Shown piece by piece: positions 55,414 to 64,000 of a DNA stretch of 64,000 nt; the first letter of the stretch is position 1; each line of letters begins with the position of its first letter. The notes beneath the pieces were generated by a model. The model did not search any database. It was given only the letters and a program-made list of their open reading frames with translations, and was not told where the DNA came from. Both the position numbers and the translations under genes were made by a program. Source of the DNA: Ottelia alismoides (taxonomy: Eukaryota > Streptophyta > Magnoliopsida > Alismatales > Hydrocharitaceae); contig JAZKJV010001869.1 in assembly GCA_037367405.1 (NCBI GenBank), positions 186,001 to 250,000 on the forward strand, given 5' to 3'.

Positions 55414-58400
55414 TGTGAAACCCCTCGGATCCGGGTACCCGTTTACACACGTTCGCACTATTACATTCGCATGTCATCGCACAAAGTATTGAAATCAGGG
55501 GAAATATTTTTCGCGTTTGGTATGACATTCTCATTCAATGAATAAACCACATGCACAAGAAGAAAAAGTACCACCAATATTTCATTCATTTCCATATAAC
55601 ATTACATGTAACAAAAGAATGTTTTACATTTTACATGTAGATCCCAAAATATATGATTAAAAAGGAAGGAAGTATATTACATCATAAGCTGAACCAAAAA
55701 CTGACACAAAAGAAATCATATCATCTAGTATATACACGATCTTCTGAAGTCATCAACAACTACTGAGCAGCAGGCTCATTGCCTGTCAAAACATGTTAGG
55801 AAGAAGAGGTAGCAGCGGGCGTTGGTACACCCATAATTCATATTATAAAATAAGCAGACATTTAATATGGATACAAAAGAAACAAGTAGAAAGGCATAAA
55901 CATCTAAAATTTATTTCTACTTGTAATGTAAAAAGGTTTCCAAGTGGCTTGTATGTACCTCCCCTCCTGTTCACCCTTTGTTCCAACATTTTCCATATCA
56001 AATATTTTTATATTTTACTTGTTTGCTCATAAGTGTGTGTGTGTGTATATATATATATAGTCTCATATTATTCAGATATCATGTTTGTGGATTTTTGACG
56101 ATGGGAAAGGTGAGATTGGAAATGTTTATTGATTTATTTAATTCTCAAGTCTAGTGGATAGTCTATGGTCTTGGTCAGTGTGTGACCTCACACTATGACT
56201 CTAAGATGTGGGAAGTGCCTTAGGGTTGGGGTGCCTCCGTAGACATGCGGTGTTGTATAATGCATCCTAACTAAGTTCCCAACACGTCCACTATTTTATG
56301 GGGATTTCGAATCCAAATTTAGTCACTTTCTACCAACTCAACTTTAATTGAAACTCCTCTAAACCTCAACTGCAACTGTCTCAGATGTAACTCTAGATGA
56401 TTTAGATGTAGACATGGATGATTTGGATGTACAATCGCCATGTCTGCTGGCGAAGTAAACAAATCTCAAGCGGTGAGGTAGCCTACAAAAGGCTCTTCCG
56501 TCTCGACCTCTAGTTGGAAGTGCGGTCCAATAGAGGGAAAGGTCTACTCCAAAACTACGCCCCAGAGATGAGTAAGAGAGACTCTCCGGAAAAGTCACTC
56601 TAGAAAACCGGCCCGACTTGTACGGGCAAACAAGCTCGTACGAAAATCTAAAAATCGAGGATCCCCCGCATGAGTATCTTAAAACAGAGGGGTCAGCGGA
56701 TTGGTCAAAAGTCGGGATCCCAACGAGGCAGAAAAACACTGCAAGCTCGCGCACCCACGCACTTGGCGGCCACTGCCCAAAGTATCTCCCACCCAGTTGA
56801 AGGTCACTGCGCGGCTGCGCCCTTGCTTGATCATGTGTAAAGGTCACCGTGTCTGGCAATCTCACATATAAGATACCACTGAGATTTACCAAATCTTCTG
56901 GTTGGAAATATGATCCTTGTTCTTTGATATGTATACATCCAATATTAGGTGCTTGTAAGGATGATGGATTTTGAAATACTAACAATAGAGCCGGTTTGTG
57001 TGATGATTGGGGAGTACATTTATCGACGGATATATATACCACTAGCTGATTAATAATCTTAAAGATTATTGTATACTTGAGCTGATTATTAATACTATGT
57101 TCATAGTGACTTAGATATTATTAATACTATGTTCATAGTGACTTAGATACTGAGACAAGATGAAAAAAACTTATACTGATATATTTGATGATATTCACAG
57201 TTGGCACTCCATAGATCTTATTAAGCTTTAAGTGTATTGGCCACATATAAAATTTTGACACTTGTACTTATAGTGAGTTTGTTCTTTTAAAACAAGTGTA
57301 TTAATATGACGAGGGATTGAGAAGAATATCTGCTTTTCTATTCAACGAAATCAGTGTCAATATTAACCCGCTGATTCTTCAAATGCACCCAACATTATTG
57401 TCATAAACAGTAGCCTTATTAATTAATAAGTAACCACCAGCATGATAAGTTGAATTTTAATTTATTAGAAATGTAATGTAATTAAGTCTGTTAACAATGG
57501 AAATCTTGCTCCCTTTTTATAAAAAAATTCTTGGGTGCCTAATGTGAAGATAATAGTTCTCTTACCCTTTTAAAAGTATAATACAGGAGTCAAAGTACAA
57601 GGCCAAATGAAATATATATATAATAATAACTTCATGGCCAGGTCTTCTTGTTTAGCTATATATATCTATTATGGAGACAGAAATAACAGTAATTAGAGAA
57701 AGAATTTCTTACGTCAGATGAGGCTATCGGCAAATAGTCATGCTCGATTCTATAATTATTGGTGAGTTTGTGGGTATCTCTTAGAGGAATGGCCAACTCA
57801 TCTTTATATGATTGTCTCTGGACTGAGAGAACTAATGGCATAAAGTCTGAAATTCCAGGCAAGAAGATAATAAGTACATGTTCTTCCTGTGCTCCTTTGT
57901 TTGAGAGGTTTGGGGGTTTTCAAGCATCTAATAGTTATATTATTCAGTGTGGGAGGACATCTGAAAATCTATTAGATATGATTAACAATAAGATGAGTTA
58001 ATACATATAAATGTTGCCCAGAGTGATTCGATTCTGACTTCTAGCAGTTCTCTGTGGGCTTTCCAAGAATGTGGATAGATTCTGATGTTTTTATTAATAC
58101 GAAATAATAATGAATTAGTTGAGTTGTATGATCTGGTGAAGATATAGAAGAAGTAGCAACAAAAGTTATAAAAAAAGCTTTTGACTTCCATCCCTTTAAT
58201 TAAACAAGCAAATTAATTTGTAAAAGATATTCACATGCATGGCAGCAAGAGAATAGGGAGATGTACCTCTTTAAATTTCCTAAAAATTGAGATAAAAAAT
58301 CATTCAAGAGGGCATGCAACAGCTTTGTTTTGTTGCAAATCGTGAAAGAGGGGGCTGGAGATGCCCTCCGTTGGAGAGAATAGGGCAAGAAGAGGAAGGA

Positions 58401-58427
58401 GTTTGGGGGAGAAAGGGAGAGGGAATT
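55414..58427 (-). repeat. 5' LTR of the Del element, outer end missing
   Basis: It ends (minus strand) GGGGTTTCACA at 55,414 and matches the other LTR from 55,494 to about 58,427. The remaining roughly 700 bases to the TGTAACA start are absent; the sequence passes at 'gggaatt' into a small LTR element. An additional 55 bases at about 55,676-55,731 are not in the other LTR. A 32 bp unit ('attattaatactatgttcat...') is tandemly doubled at 57,085-57,148. A 227-codon frame (minus, 56,359-57,042) is open here but broken in the sister LTR; I do not call it a gene. Confidence 0.85.
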
Positions 58428-58922
58428 CGATGCAATATTTTCCAAATTGGCAGGGTCAATCAAATTGAATCAGAGGGTTGATTTGGGGATTTTTCAAATT
58501 AGTGAATTTCGTCCTCAAGTAGTTATTTTCTATTAATTGCATATTTTATTTAAAGAAATTGAGATTGTTATCTCAACTTTTGGTAGATAAAATTAGTTAG
58601 AGTCTAATTAAAGTAAATTAGTTAGAGTCTAAGAGTCAATTAGATAAGTTGGGTTTTAAATTTGATTCTCTTTCTATTTTTGTAATTCCACCCCTTCTAT
58701 ATAAAGAGTGGGTAGTCTATTGTAAGAGAGTTCACAGTTGAGGTTAAAGTAAAATTGAGATTTTTATATATCTATCTCTGTTTCTCTCTTTCAACGTGTT
58801 CTTCACGATTCCTTTCCAAAACCCCGCGTAACCGACGCGTTTTCTCCTTCTCCCTCTCTTCTCTAAATTTCTTCTACCAAAAATTATATTTTCCACCGTT
58901 GGATTTTTTTCCGACTGCGTCA
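58428..58922 (+). repeat. LTR 1 of small non-autonomous LTR family (495 bp, plus)
   Basis: It starts CGATGCAATATTTT (the sister copy has TGATGCAATATTT) and ends CCGACTGCGTCA, two bases before the primer-binding site. TGATGCA...TGCATCA form short terminal inverted repeats. It has a TATA box at 58,698. It is 495 bases, the same as LTR 2. Confidence 0.92.
58698..58705 (+). promoter_or_regulatory. TATA box of LTR 1
   Basis: TATATAAA is followed about 25-30 bases later by 'gtctattgtaagag', a plausible start region. It is conserved in LTR 2 (minus strand, about 60,280-60,287). Confidence 0.6.
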
Positions 58923-58924
58923 TT

Positions 58925-58936
58925 TCGTATCAGAGC
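58925..58936 (+). other. Primer-binding site of plus-strand small LTR element
   Basis: TCGTATCAGAGC, one base off the initiator-Met site TGGTATCAGAGC, two bases after LTR 1. The ATG of the internal ORF follows at once (58,937). Confidence 0.88.
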
Positions 58937-59855
58937 ATGGCCACCAAATCGTTCCTACGATTGAACGATCCTGTCGATTATTGGCGCTTGAAGTTCGATC
59001 TGAGCTGCATATCTCATGGTCCGCATGCGCGTTTGCGTCAACGAATGTTCGAAAAGCGTCTTATAACATCTCTGAAGGTTAATTGGTGGCTGGACACGAA
59101 ATCAAGGAAGAAACATTCCTCAACAAACAAAATCAAACCACCGTAACTGCTGTACAACCCATTTTTGATCAAGGAAATGAAACTATTTTCAGTCCGAAAG
59201 TTGACTTTATGGCTTCTACTCGTGAACAACAATACGATGAAGATACGAGACCCGTATTCGACGACGATCCTGCGGATGGAGAAGTCGAACTTCTCGATTT
59301 ATTCACGGGCGAACCTGCTGCCCAGGAACGAGCGATACCTAGATTCGATGAAAGCAGAGTGGAGGAGGATGTTGAACTCCCCGTTGCAGCTCTATCTGTT
59401 GCCGTCCCAAATCTGGTCGTAGAAGAAGTCACAAAACTTGCCTTCGACGCACGGGTAAAGGAAGTCCGAAAGGGAGTGGGTTTGGTACTACCACCAACAT
59501 TGCCTCCGGCGGTGCCAACCTCTTCACCAACCACTCCTCGACCGGTCCCCTCTATGGCTTCTCCCATCCCTGGCCCCAGCAACCGTTTCCTTGCAACCCC
59601 CAGCCGCGGTTGGAGGAGCCACGACGTATGCGCGACCTGGGTACCATCGATGAGCAACCTCTTCCAGGCACAATATCTCCTCCACGCTCGTCAATCGCCG
59701 CGACCAAAGCCGCCTGAAGCCCCCTTCCCAGATCACCGTCGCTACACCTTTGCATCAGCAACCGTCTTTACGCAACGCCACACCTCCCACGTCGTCACAA
59801 CGGCTGCCGCCTTCCCTCGCGCGCGAGTATCCTGCACCATCGCGCACGCTCCAAA
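58937..59855 (+). CDS. Unknown acidic protein of the small LTR family, plus copy (frameshifted)
   Basis: The ATG at 58,937 opens 'MATKSFLRLNDPVDYWRLKF' and continues 'RQRMFEKRLITSLKVNWW'. A small frame change near 59,100 leads to the frame 59,083-59,946: 'EQQYDEDTRPVFDDDPADGE', 'VELLDLFTGEPAAQE', then a Pro/Ser/Thr-rich tail ('LPPTLPPAVPTSSPTTPRP'). The same protein, in better shape, is encoded on the minus strand at 61,865-62,275, so the family carries a real ORF. I recognise no gag, zinc knuckle, protease or RT. Past about 59,128 the frame is the spacer of the inverted repeat, so its last part (59,856 on) is antisense of the facing copy. Confidence 0.5.
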
Positions 59856-60048
59856 TTTGTTGAGGAATGTTTCTTCCTTGATTTTTGTGTCTATCCACCA
59901 ATTAACCTTCAGAGATGCTATAAGACGCTTTTTGAACATTCGTTGACGTGAACGTGCATGCGGGCCATGAGATATATCGTCTCAGATCGAACTTCAAGCG
60001 CCAATGATCGACAGAATCGTTGAATCATAGGAACGATTCGGTGGCCAT
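59856..60048 (-). pseudogene. Unknown acidic protein, third copy (N-terminal piece, minus)
   Basis: Reading inward from LTR 2, the minus strand begins ATGGCCACCGAATCG at about 60,048 (after the primer-binding site), with an early stop where the plus copy has Arg, and includes 'MFKKRLIASLKVNWW' near 59,939. It stops matching at 59,856. It is the mirror image of 58,937-59,127. Confidence 0.75.
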
Positions 60049-60060
60049 GCTCTGATACCA
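60049..60060 (-). other. Primer-binding site after LTR 2
   Basis: The minus strand reads TGGTATCAGAGC, two bases beyond the LTR end; perfect initiator-Met complement. Confidence 0.92.
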
Positions 60061-60062
60061 AA

Positions 60063-60557
60063 TGATGCAGTCGGAAAAATCTCAACGGTGGAAAATATAA
60101 TTTTTGTTAGAAGAAATTTAGAGAAGAGAGGGAGAAGGAGAAAACGCGTCGGTTACGCGGGGTTTTGGAAAGGAATCATGAAGAACACGTTGAAAGAGAG
60201 AGACAGAGATAGAGAGATAAAAATCTCAATTTTACTTTAACCTCAACTGTGAACTCTCTTACAATAGACTACCCACCCCTTTATATAGGAGGGATGGAAT
60301 TACAAAAATAGAAAGAAAATCAAATTTAAATCCCAACTTATCTAACTGACTCTTAGACTCTAACTAATTTACTTTAACTAGACTCTAACTAATTTTATCT
60401 ACCAAAAGTTGAGATAACAATCTCAATTTATTTAAATAAAATATGCAATTAATAGAAAATAACTAATTGAGGATGAAATTCCCTAATTTGAAAAATCCCA
60501 AAATCAACCCTCTGATTCAATTTGATTTGCCCTGCCAATTTGAGAAATATTGCATCA
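60063..60557 (-). repeat. LTR 2 of the small LTR family (495 bp, minus)
   Basis: The minus-strand start is TGATGCAATATTTCTC at 60,557 and the end ACTGCATCA at 60,063. A purine-rich tract (GCGGAGGAGAA) precedes its start, so it is the 3' LTR of the element to its right (60,558-62,289). A primer-binding site and ORF start follow its end, so it is also the 5' LTR of a second, shortened unit. This shared-LTR layout is what unequal recombination between copies leaves. Confidence 0.93.
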
Positions 60558-60855
60558 ATTCTCCTCCGCTTGAAAAATTCGTCTCCTGACGAATTGCTTT
60601 ATCTTCGAAGCTTGACGATTTGATTTCAACGTTCTCGATCGCCTTTTGGAAGAACAGATGTGGAACAAAAGGCGGAACCCAAGTGCCTTTGGTGCGGTGG
60701 TCGGAGTCGTCAACCTCATGCTGGAAGAACATATGTGGCACGAATGGCGGCGCTTCCACGAACTTTCTCCCCTTATTGCGATGACGAAAAATTGATGGGG
60801 CATCTTCATCTCGAACATCGTAGCCTTCAGAGAACCCATGACAAATGTGTGGCAC
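60517..60855 (-). CDS. Small 3' frame of the small LTR element with repeated PPFVPHxFFQ motif
   Basis: 112 codons on the minus strand. 'APPFVPHMFFQHEVDD' and 'VPPFVPHLFFQKAIEN' are two copies of one motif 24 residues apart. The end ('SSFEDKAIRQETNFSSGGEL') runs over the polypurine tract into the LTR. Function unknown; it could be a remnant of a longer internal protein, since an upstream frame at 61,036-61,953 and the N-terminal frame are on the same strand. Low confidence that it is translated. Confidence 0.35.
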   Translation of the reverse strand: MPHICHGFSEGYDVRDEDAPSIFRHRNKGRKFVEAPPFVPHMFFQHEVDDSDHRTKGTWVPPFVPHLFFQKAIENVEIKSSSFEDKAIRQETNFSSGGELMQYFSNWQGKSN

Positions 60856-61864
60856 AAGTCTAGGATGGGAGGAGATGTGGGCAATGAACTAGCCCATAGG
60901 ATCCTTATATAGATGAATCTCATATTCCTAATCCTATTTGGAATTGATGAGTGCATATTTCCTCTCTCCCTAGCCTGTTTTTCGTAATATGTTTTTTTTC
61001 TGGAGGGTGTACTCGAAATTTATCTCATAGCAACTCTAGTAGCCTCCATTGAGCTTGTTATTTTGATAAAAAGGCATTGAAGGAGGGGCCTCACTGAAAT
61101 TTCCCCACATCACCTTCCAATCCCTAACTCCGTGGGATTGGATTTCCACAGGAGGAAAAATCGAAGCCTGTGCATCCTTGGGTTCAACTTTCCAGAGCCT
61201 TCGGTAGCGCCTAACCCTAAATTTAGGGTTCTCGAAGCGGCGACGTGAAGTTCGAGGGCACATGAGGGCTCCACGATGACGTCCTGAGTCCTCACGAGCG
61301 CCGCGACCAGAATAGAGGTGGAGTCGACGGCCCCGCCTGAAGCGCGATCGACGATGCTCACGCCTGATGCGCGGGCAACGACAGGGGAAGCTCGTGAACG
61401 AGCGGAGGCGGCACTGCGAGTGGAAAAGGCGATGGCTTCGGGGGCCCTTGCCCGGTCGGTAGCGGTGCCGAGAGCCTCTTGGAAGGCAGGGGTGTAGTGA
61501 ACTACAGCCCGCGAGGCGGTGACGACGGTGCCGAGATAGCAGCAAATGGCGGCATGGATGGTGCATGGAGCGGCGATGATGGGGGAGTCGTTGGGGAGAC
61601 TCCCAATGGCATAGATGTGATGGCGACGAGGGAGGCTTCCAGTTCGTGTAGATCTGATGGCTATGGGGAAGCCGTTGGATGCGGCGATCGCTAACATTTT
61701 CTTGGACAACGGCTTCTGTTCGTGGTATTGCGAGAATCAACGATGGCGGTGCAACTGTCTTATGGTCAGTCATCGCCAGGGGTACAACAATTCCATAATC
61801 AGGCATATTGAGGACTTCAAACCCTTCAACCGCGGACTCTTCGTCAAATATTGGCCCCAAATCT

Positions 61865-62275
61865 TCATTTTTTTTCATTTTTTGATTGCTGGACAGCCAC
61901 TTCAACTTCACAGAAATCGAGAATTTCATATTCGTCATCCGTACTTTCATCAAAAATCGGCCCTATATCTTCATAGTTTTGTTGCATAGGAGTTGCATTA
62001 AATAAATATTCTTCGGAACTGAAAATACCTTCCGTTTCTTGCTCAAAATCGGGTTGCACAGCAGCTGCGACGATCTGATTTTTGTTGTCGACGGGCGATT
62101 CTACCTCGAGTTGCGCATCTTGCCATGCTTGCACCTTGAAACTTGATATGAGGCGTTGCTTGAACTTTTGTTGGCGCGAACAAGACTGCGAGCCATGAGA
62201 TAGGCGGCTTAGATTGAGTTGCAAACGCCAATATGCGACATGATCGTTGAATCGTGAGAACGATTCTGTTTCCAT
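61865..62275 (-). CDS. Unknown acidic protein of the small LTR family, best-preserved copy
   Basis: 137 codons from the ATG at 62,275, directly after the primer-binding site, as in the plus copy. It opens 'METESFSRFNDHVAYWRLQL' and has 'RQQKFKQRLISSFKVQAW', then an acidic half with 'YEDIGPIFDESTDDEYEILD'. In the overlapping frame just downstream (from about 61,880) the motif returns as 'EDLGPIFDEESAVEGFEVL', so the acidic part is a repeat of a GPIFDE unit that once ran on. The conserved N-terminal block F.R.ND.V.YWRL..(D/N)LS..SHG in both copies points to selection on the protein before decay. Not recognised as gag or any known domain. Confidence 0.6.
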   Translation of the reverse strand: METESFSRFNDHVAYWRLQLNLSRLSHGSQSCSRQQKFKQRLISSFKVQAWQDAQLEVESPVDNKNQIVAAAVQPDFEQETEGIFSSEEYLFNATPMQQNYEDIGPIFDESTDDEYEILDFCEVEVAVQQSKNEKK

Positions 62276-62287
62276 GCTCTGATACCA
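62276..62287 (-). other. Primer-binding site after LTR 3
   Basis: The minus strand reads TGGTATCAGAGC, followed by ATGGAAACAG of the unknown protein; perfect initiator-Met complement. Confidence 0.92.
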
Positions 62288-62289
62288 AA

Positions 62290-62436
62290 TGATGCAGTCG
62301 AAAAAATCCAACGGTGGAAAATATAATTTTTGGTAGAAGAAATTTAGAGAAGAGAGGGAGAAGGAGAAAACGCGTCGGTTACGCGGAGTTTTGGAAAGGA
62401 ATCGTGAAGAACACGTTGAAAGAAAGAGACATAGAT
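62290..62436 (-). repeat. LTR 3 of the small LTR family, truncated (last 147 bp)
   Basis: It matches the primer-proximal end of LTRs 1 and 2 from 'tgatgcagtcg' at 62,290 to 'aaagagacatagat' near 62,436, then stops. It would be the 5' LTR of the 60,558-62,289 internal region; its promoter part is lost. Confidence 0.9.
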
Positions 62437-62632
62437 TCCGATTGGTGTAGAATGAGGACATAATTGAGCAGTTCTGAGCTATGAGAAAAAATGGAGATAC
62501 ATGATCATTGACGTGGATTTTTTCACAAGATCCAATTGCCCATTTAACTACCTTTCAATATTCTCATCGCACCCCCTCAAGTTGGAGCATTCAAGGCGGT
62601 GCTCGAATCGAAGGCGGTGCTCGAATCTGAGG
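62437..62632 (+). other. Junction and probable 5' UTR of the L1 element
   Basis: The first part is unassigned. A short doubled phrase 'aaggcggtgctcgaatc' is at about 62,594-62,627, just before the probable L1 ORF1 start. Confidence 0.35.
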
Positions 62633-64000
62633 ATGTCTCGGAGCGAAGCAGGGTTAGCGACTGGGGGTGCGGGTGCGAGCAAGGGGAAGGTGGTGCTCGA
62701 ATCGTACAGCGGCAGTTGGCATCCCCGTGGACGTAGTGAGGATGTGTGGACGAAGGTCTCCCACAGGAAGCCGGAGCGCAAGTGCTTCTGTTGCGGGGTC
62801 AGGGGGCATGTTGCCTCTTTCTGTCCTTGCCCGCCGAGGTGTTTCGCTTGCGGGGTGGTGGGTCACCGGCAGGCGAGCTGCATGGGGTATCGTGGATCGG
62901 CTAGGCGGTGTGGGGGAGCGAAGGTGCATGCGTCCTTTCGGAGTCCCTACCCAGTCGATGCGCCCCATGTTCGTCATGATGGGCCTTCGTTTGCGGAGGT
63001 GGTGGGCGGCGTGGGTCAGGGTTCTTGTGCGAATTTGCATGCGGCTGCTTCTACAACCTTCGTTGGGGAAGACGTGGCTGTGGTCCCGCCGATGTCAAAG
63101 AAGTTCGGATGTGATGCGAAGGTGCATGCGCTCTTCGGTGTGGCGGTGCAGGGGGATATCGACTTGGACGTGGTGTCTTCGCACCTGCATGGTTTCTTGG
63201 GCCCACGATTCGTTGGCGATGTGGTGAAGGTGGGTCCGGGAAAGTGCTGTGTACGGGGGGCGGGGGTTAACGGAGGAGTAGCGGGGTTGGCTAGTTCGCA
63301 ATGGTGATGTCGTCGATGTCTGTTGGAGGAGCCTTCGCTTTGCGGATGGCGCCTGCTCGGAGCTGGAGATCTGCGTAGCCCAGGTGAAAGGCGTCCCCCT
63401 GCTGTCGAGGTCTTTGGGGTGTTTGACGAAGGCTCTTCGGAGGTGGGGAAAGGTCCTTGAGGTGCTGGAGGACGGTCTTAGGCCTGGGTCGAACTTGGAG
63501 GTCATGAGGGTCCTGATGGAATGCAACAAGAGCTTCCTCGTCAATTTCAGCGGCCAAAGTTTGCTTACGGAGATGAAGATCGGGTGTTTCTCTTTCAGTA
63601 TTGAGGTGGTGCTCGGGGACCCGCCGCTGCTGCCGGATCTTTCGAGGGAGGAGAGCGGGGGAGAGCCGGAGGACGCTTCGTTTCCCGAGATGGTGGTTGG
63701 TTTTCGAGGGGCCTTTTCGGCGGAGGGGTGCGGTCTTTTCAGTGTACGCGGCGGTTGGAGAACTTCCCCCAGCCTCTGTACTCGCCTCACTCTCCTTTCC
63801 CTTGCATGGGTGACGTGGCCTGTGCGTTGCTGGATTCTTCGACGTCAGCGTTGGAGGCGGTTTTGGATGCGGATTCGGATGTTCGGGCTCCTGTGGCAGA
63901 CGCGGTCGCGGATCCGGGTGTGGTCCCTAGTGCAGCCCCTTTAGCGGTGGTCGGTCCTCGTGGGCCTCCGCTTTCTTTGGCGGATCCTGGAGCGATTTTT
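62633..64000 (+). pseudogene. L1-type LINE ORF1 (gag-like) with two CCHC zinc knuckles, runs off the window
   Basis: The probable ATG at 62,633 opens 'MSRSEAGLATGGAGASKGKV'. Two zinc knuckles follow near 62,790-62,885: 'CFCCGVRGHVASFC' and 'CFACGVVGHRQASC' (C-x2-C-x4-H-x4-C each). The reading then shifts frame near 63,300 ('RFADGACSELEICVAQVKG', a DUF4283-like nucleic-acid-binding stretch, with 'GVPLLSRSLGCLTKALRRWG') and shifts back near 63,740 into the first frame, which stays open to the window end ('MGDVACALLDSSTSALEAVL'). In most plant L1 ORF1 proteins the knuckles come after the DUF4283 part, so the order here is unusual. Strong GC bias compared with the AT-rich surroundings. The frameshifts show decay. 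Confidence 0.75.

Larger units (their letters stand above)
45806..58427 (-). mobile_element. Del/Tekay-type Ty3 chromovirus, 12.6 kb, with about 4 kb LTRs
   Basis: Read on the minus strand: 5' LTR (55,414 to 58,427, truncated at its outer side), initiator-Met primer-binding site, gag from 55,153, protease, RT, RNase H, integrase, chromodomain ending at 50,294, and 3' LTR (50,115 down to 45,806). The LTR start TGTAACATCCTGA and the C-terminal chromodomain identify the Del/Tekay lineage. The outer third of the 5' LTR is missing: at 58,427 the sequence switches to the small LTR family described below. Numerous stops, frameshifts and two lost catalytic residues make it inactive. Confidence 0.9.
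58428..60557. repeat. 700 bp inverted repeat made of two facing LTR-plus-leader copies
   Basis: The left arm 58,428-59,127 and right arm 59,856-60,557 are reverse complements of one another along their full length, differing by scattered substitutions and very few indels. Each arm is a 495 bp LTR, a Met primer-binding site and the first about 190 bases of the internal ORF, pointing inward. The spacer is 728 bp. A transcript from either LTR would fold into a long hairpin. Confidence 0.92.
60558..62289 (-). mobile_element. Internal region of small non-autonomous LTR element (minus)
   Basis: 1.73 kb between LTR 3 and LTR 2, with a Met primer-binding site at 62,276-62,287 and a polypurine tract at about 60,558-60,572. 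It encodes an acidic unknown protein at its start and a separate small frame at its end; the middle (61,100-61,700) is GC-rich with long frames in several phases. No pol domain is present. With 495 bp LTRs the unit is about 2.7 kb, so it needs enzymes from another element, probably a copia element given the primer. Confidence 0.85.

Noticed and set aside
56359..57042. 227-codon open frame on the minus strand inside the right Del LTR
   Set aside because: The sister LTR (47,437-47,649 and beyond) has the same text broken by stops and indels, and Del LTRs do not encode proteins. Likely chance.
61110..61709. 199-codon Ala/Ser-rich frame on the minus strand, overlapping a longer frame at 61,036-61,953
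   Set aside because: The region is GC-rich and open in several phases on both strands; no motif distinguishes one frame. Kept only as part of the element's internal region.
1..64000. CRISPR arrays, bacterial operons, tRNA or rRNA genes
   Set aside because: No regularly spaced direct repeats, no ribosome-binding-site gene clusters, and no cloverleaf or rRNA sequence seen; the tRNA-like words found are primer-binding sites.

Overview
This window is plant nuclear DNA, from a flowering plant with a repeat-rich genome. It is almost entirely a nest of transposable elements: Ty3/gypsy elements of Athila-like and Del/Tekay-like type, a Ty1/copia element, L1- and RTE-type LINEs, small inverted-repeat DNA transposons, and a small non-autonomous LTR family. 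The only host gene sequence I can name is one short exon near 41.9 kb. Nothing here looks bacterial, organellar or viral. The species cannot be fixed from the sequence; a monocot or magnoliid would fit the element types, but that is a guess.

Region by region. 1-27 kb is a pile-up of Athila-like elements with unusually long LTRs (about 3-4 kb). From left to right it holds: the 3' end of one element and its LTR (A); a second LTR abutting it head to tail (B); an inverted gag-protease fragment; LTR C; an inverted LTR with leader and primer-binding site (E) inserted in a reverse-transcriptase gene; the rest of that gene through integrase; a non-coding 3' region; and LTR D. At 27-28 kb lies a 5'-truncated RTE LINE. 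At 28.5-33.1 kb is a 4.6 kb copia element on the minus strand, with 142-144 bp LTRs, an initiator-Met primer-binding site and a polypurine tract. 33.3-39.7 kb holds two more Athila-like LTRs (F minus, G plus).

40-46 kb is the least repetitive part. It has two MITEs, the first exon of a plant SAM-domain protein gene with an exact 85 bp duplication just upstream, and decayed L1 fragments. 45.8-58.4 kb is one 12.6 kb Del/Tekay chromovirus on the minus strand with about 4 kb LTRs and degraded gag, protease, RT, RNase H, integrase and chromodomain. It carries a 90 bp GT-AG intron-like insertion in the integrase region, and its left LTR carries a Mutator-like MITE with a 9 bp target duplication.

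58.4-62.4 kb is a cluster of a non-autonomous LTR family (495 bp LTRs, Met primer-binding site, acidic unknown protein, no pol). Two copies face each other and form a 700 bp perfect-length inverted repeat. From 62.6 kb to the window end is a GC-rich L1 ORF1 with two CCHC zinc knuckles.

All element coding regions carry stops, frameshifts or lost catalytic residues. The functional picture is therefore of dead elements inserted into one another. The most unusual items are the inverted LTR pair with its unknown protein, the intron-like insertion in the Del integrase, and the isolated SAM-protein exon.
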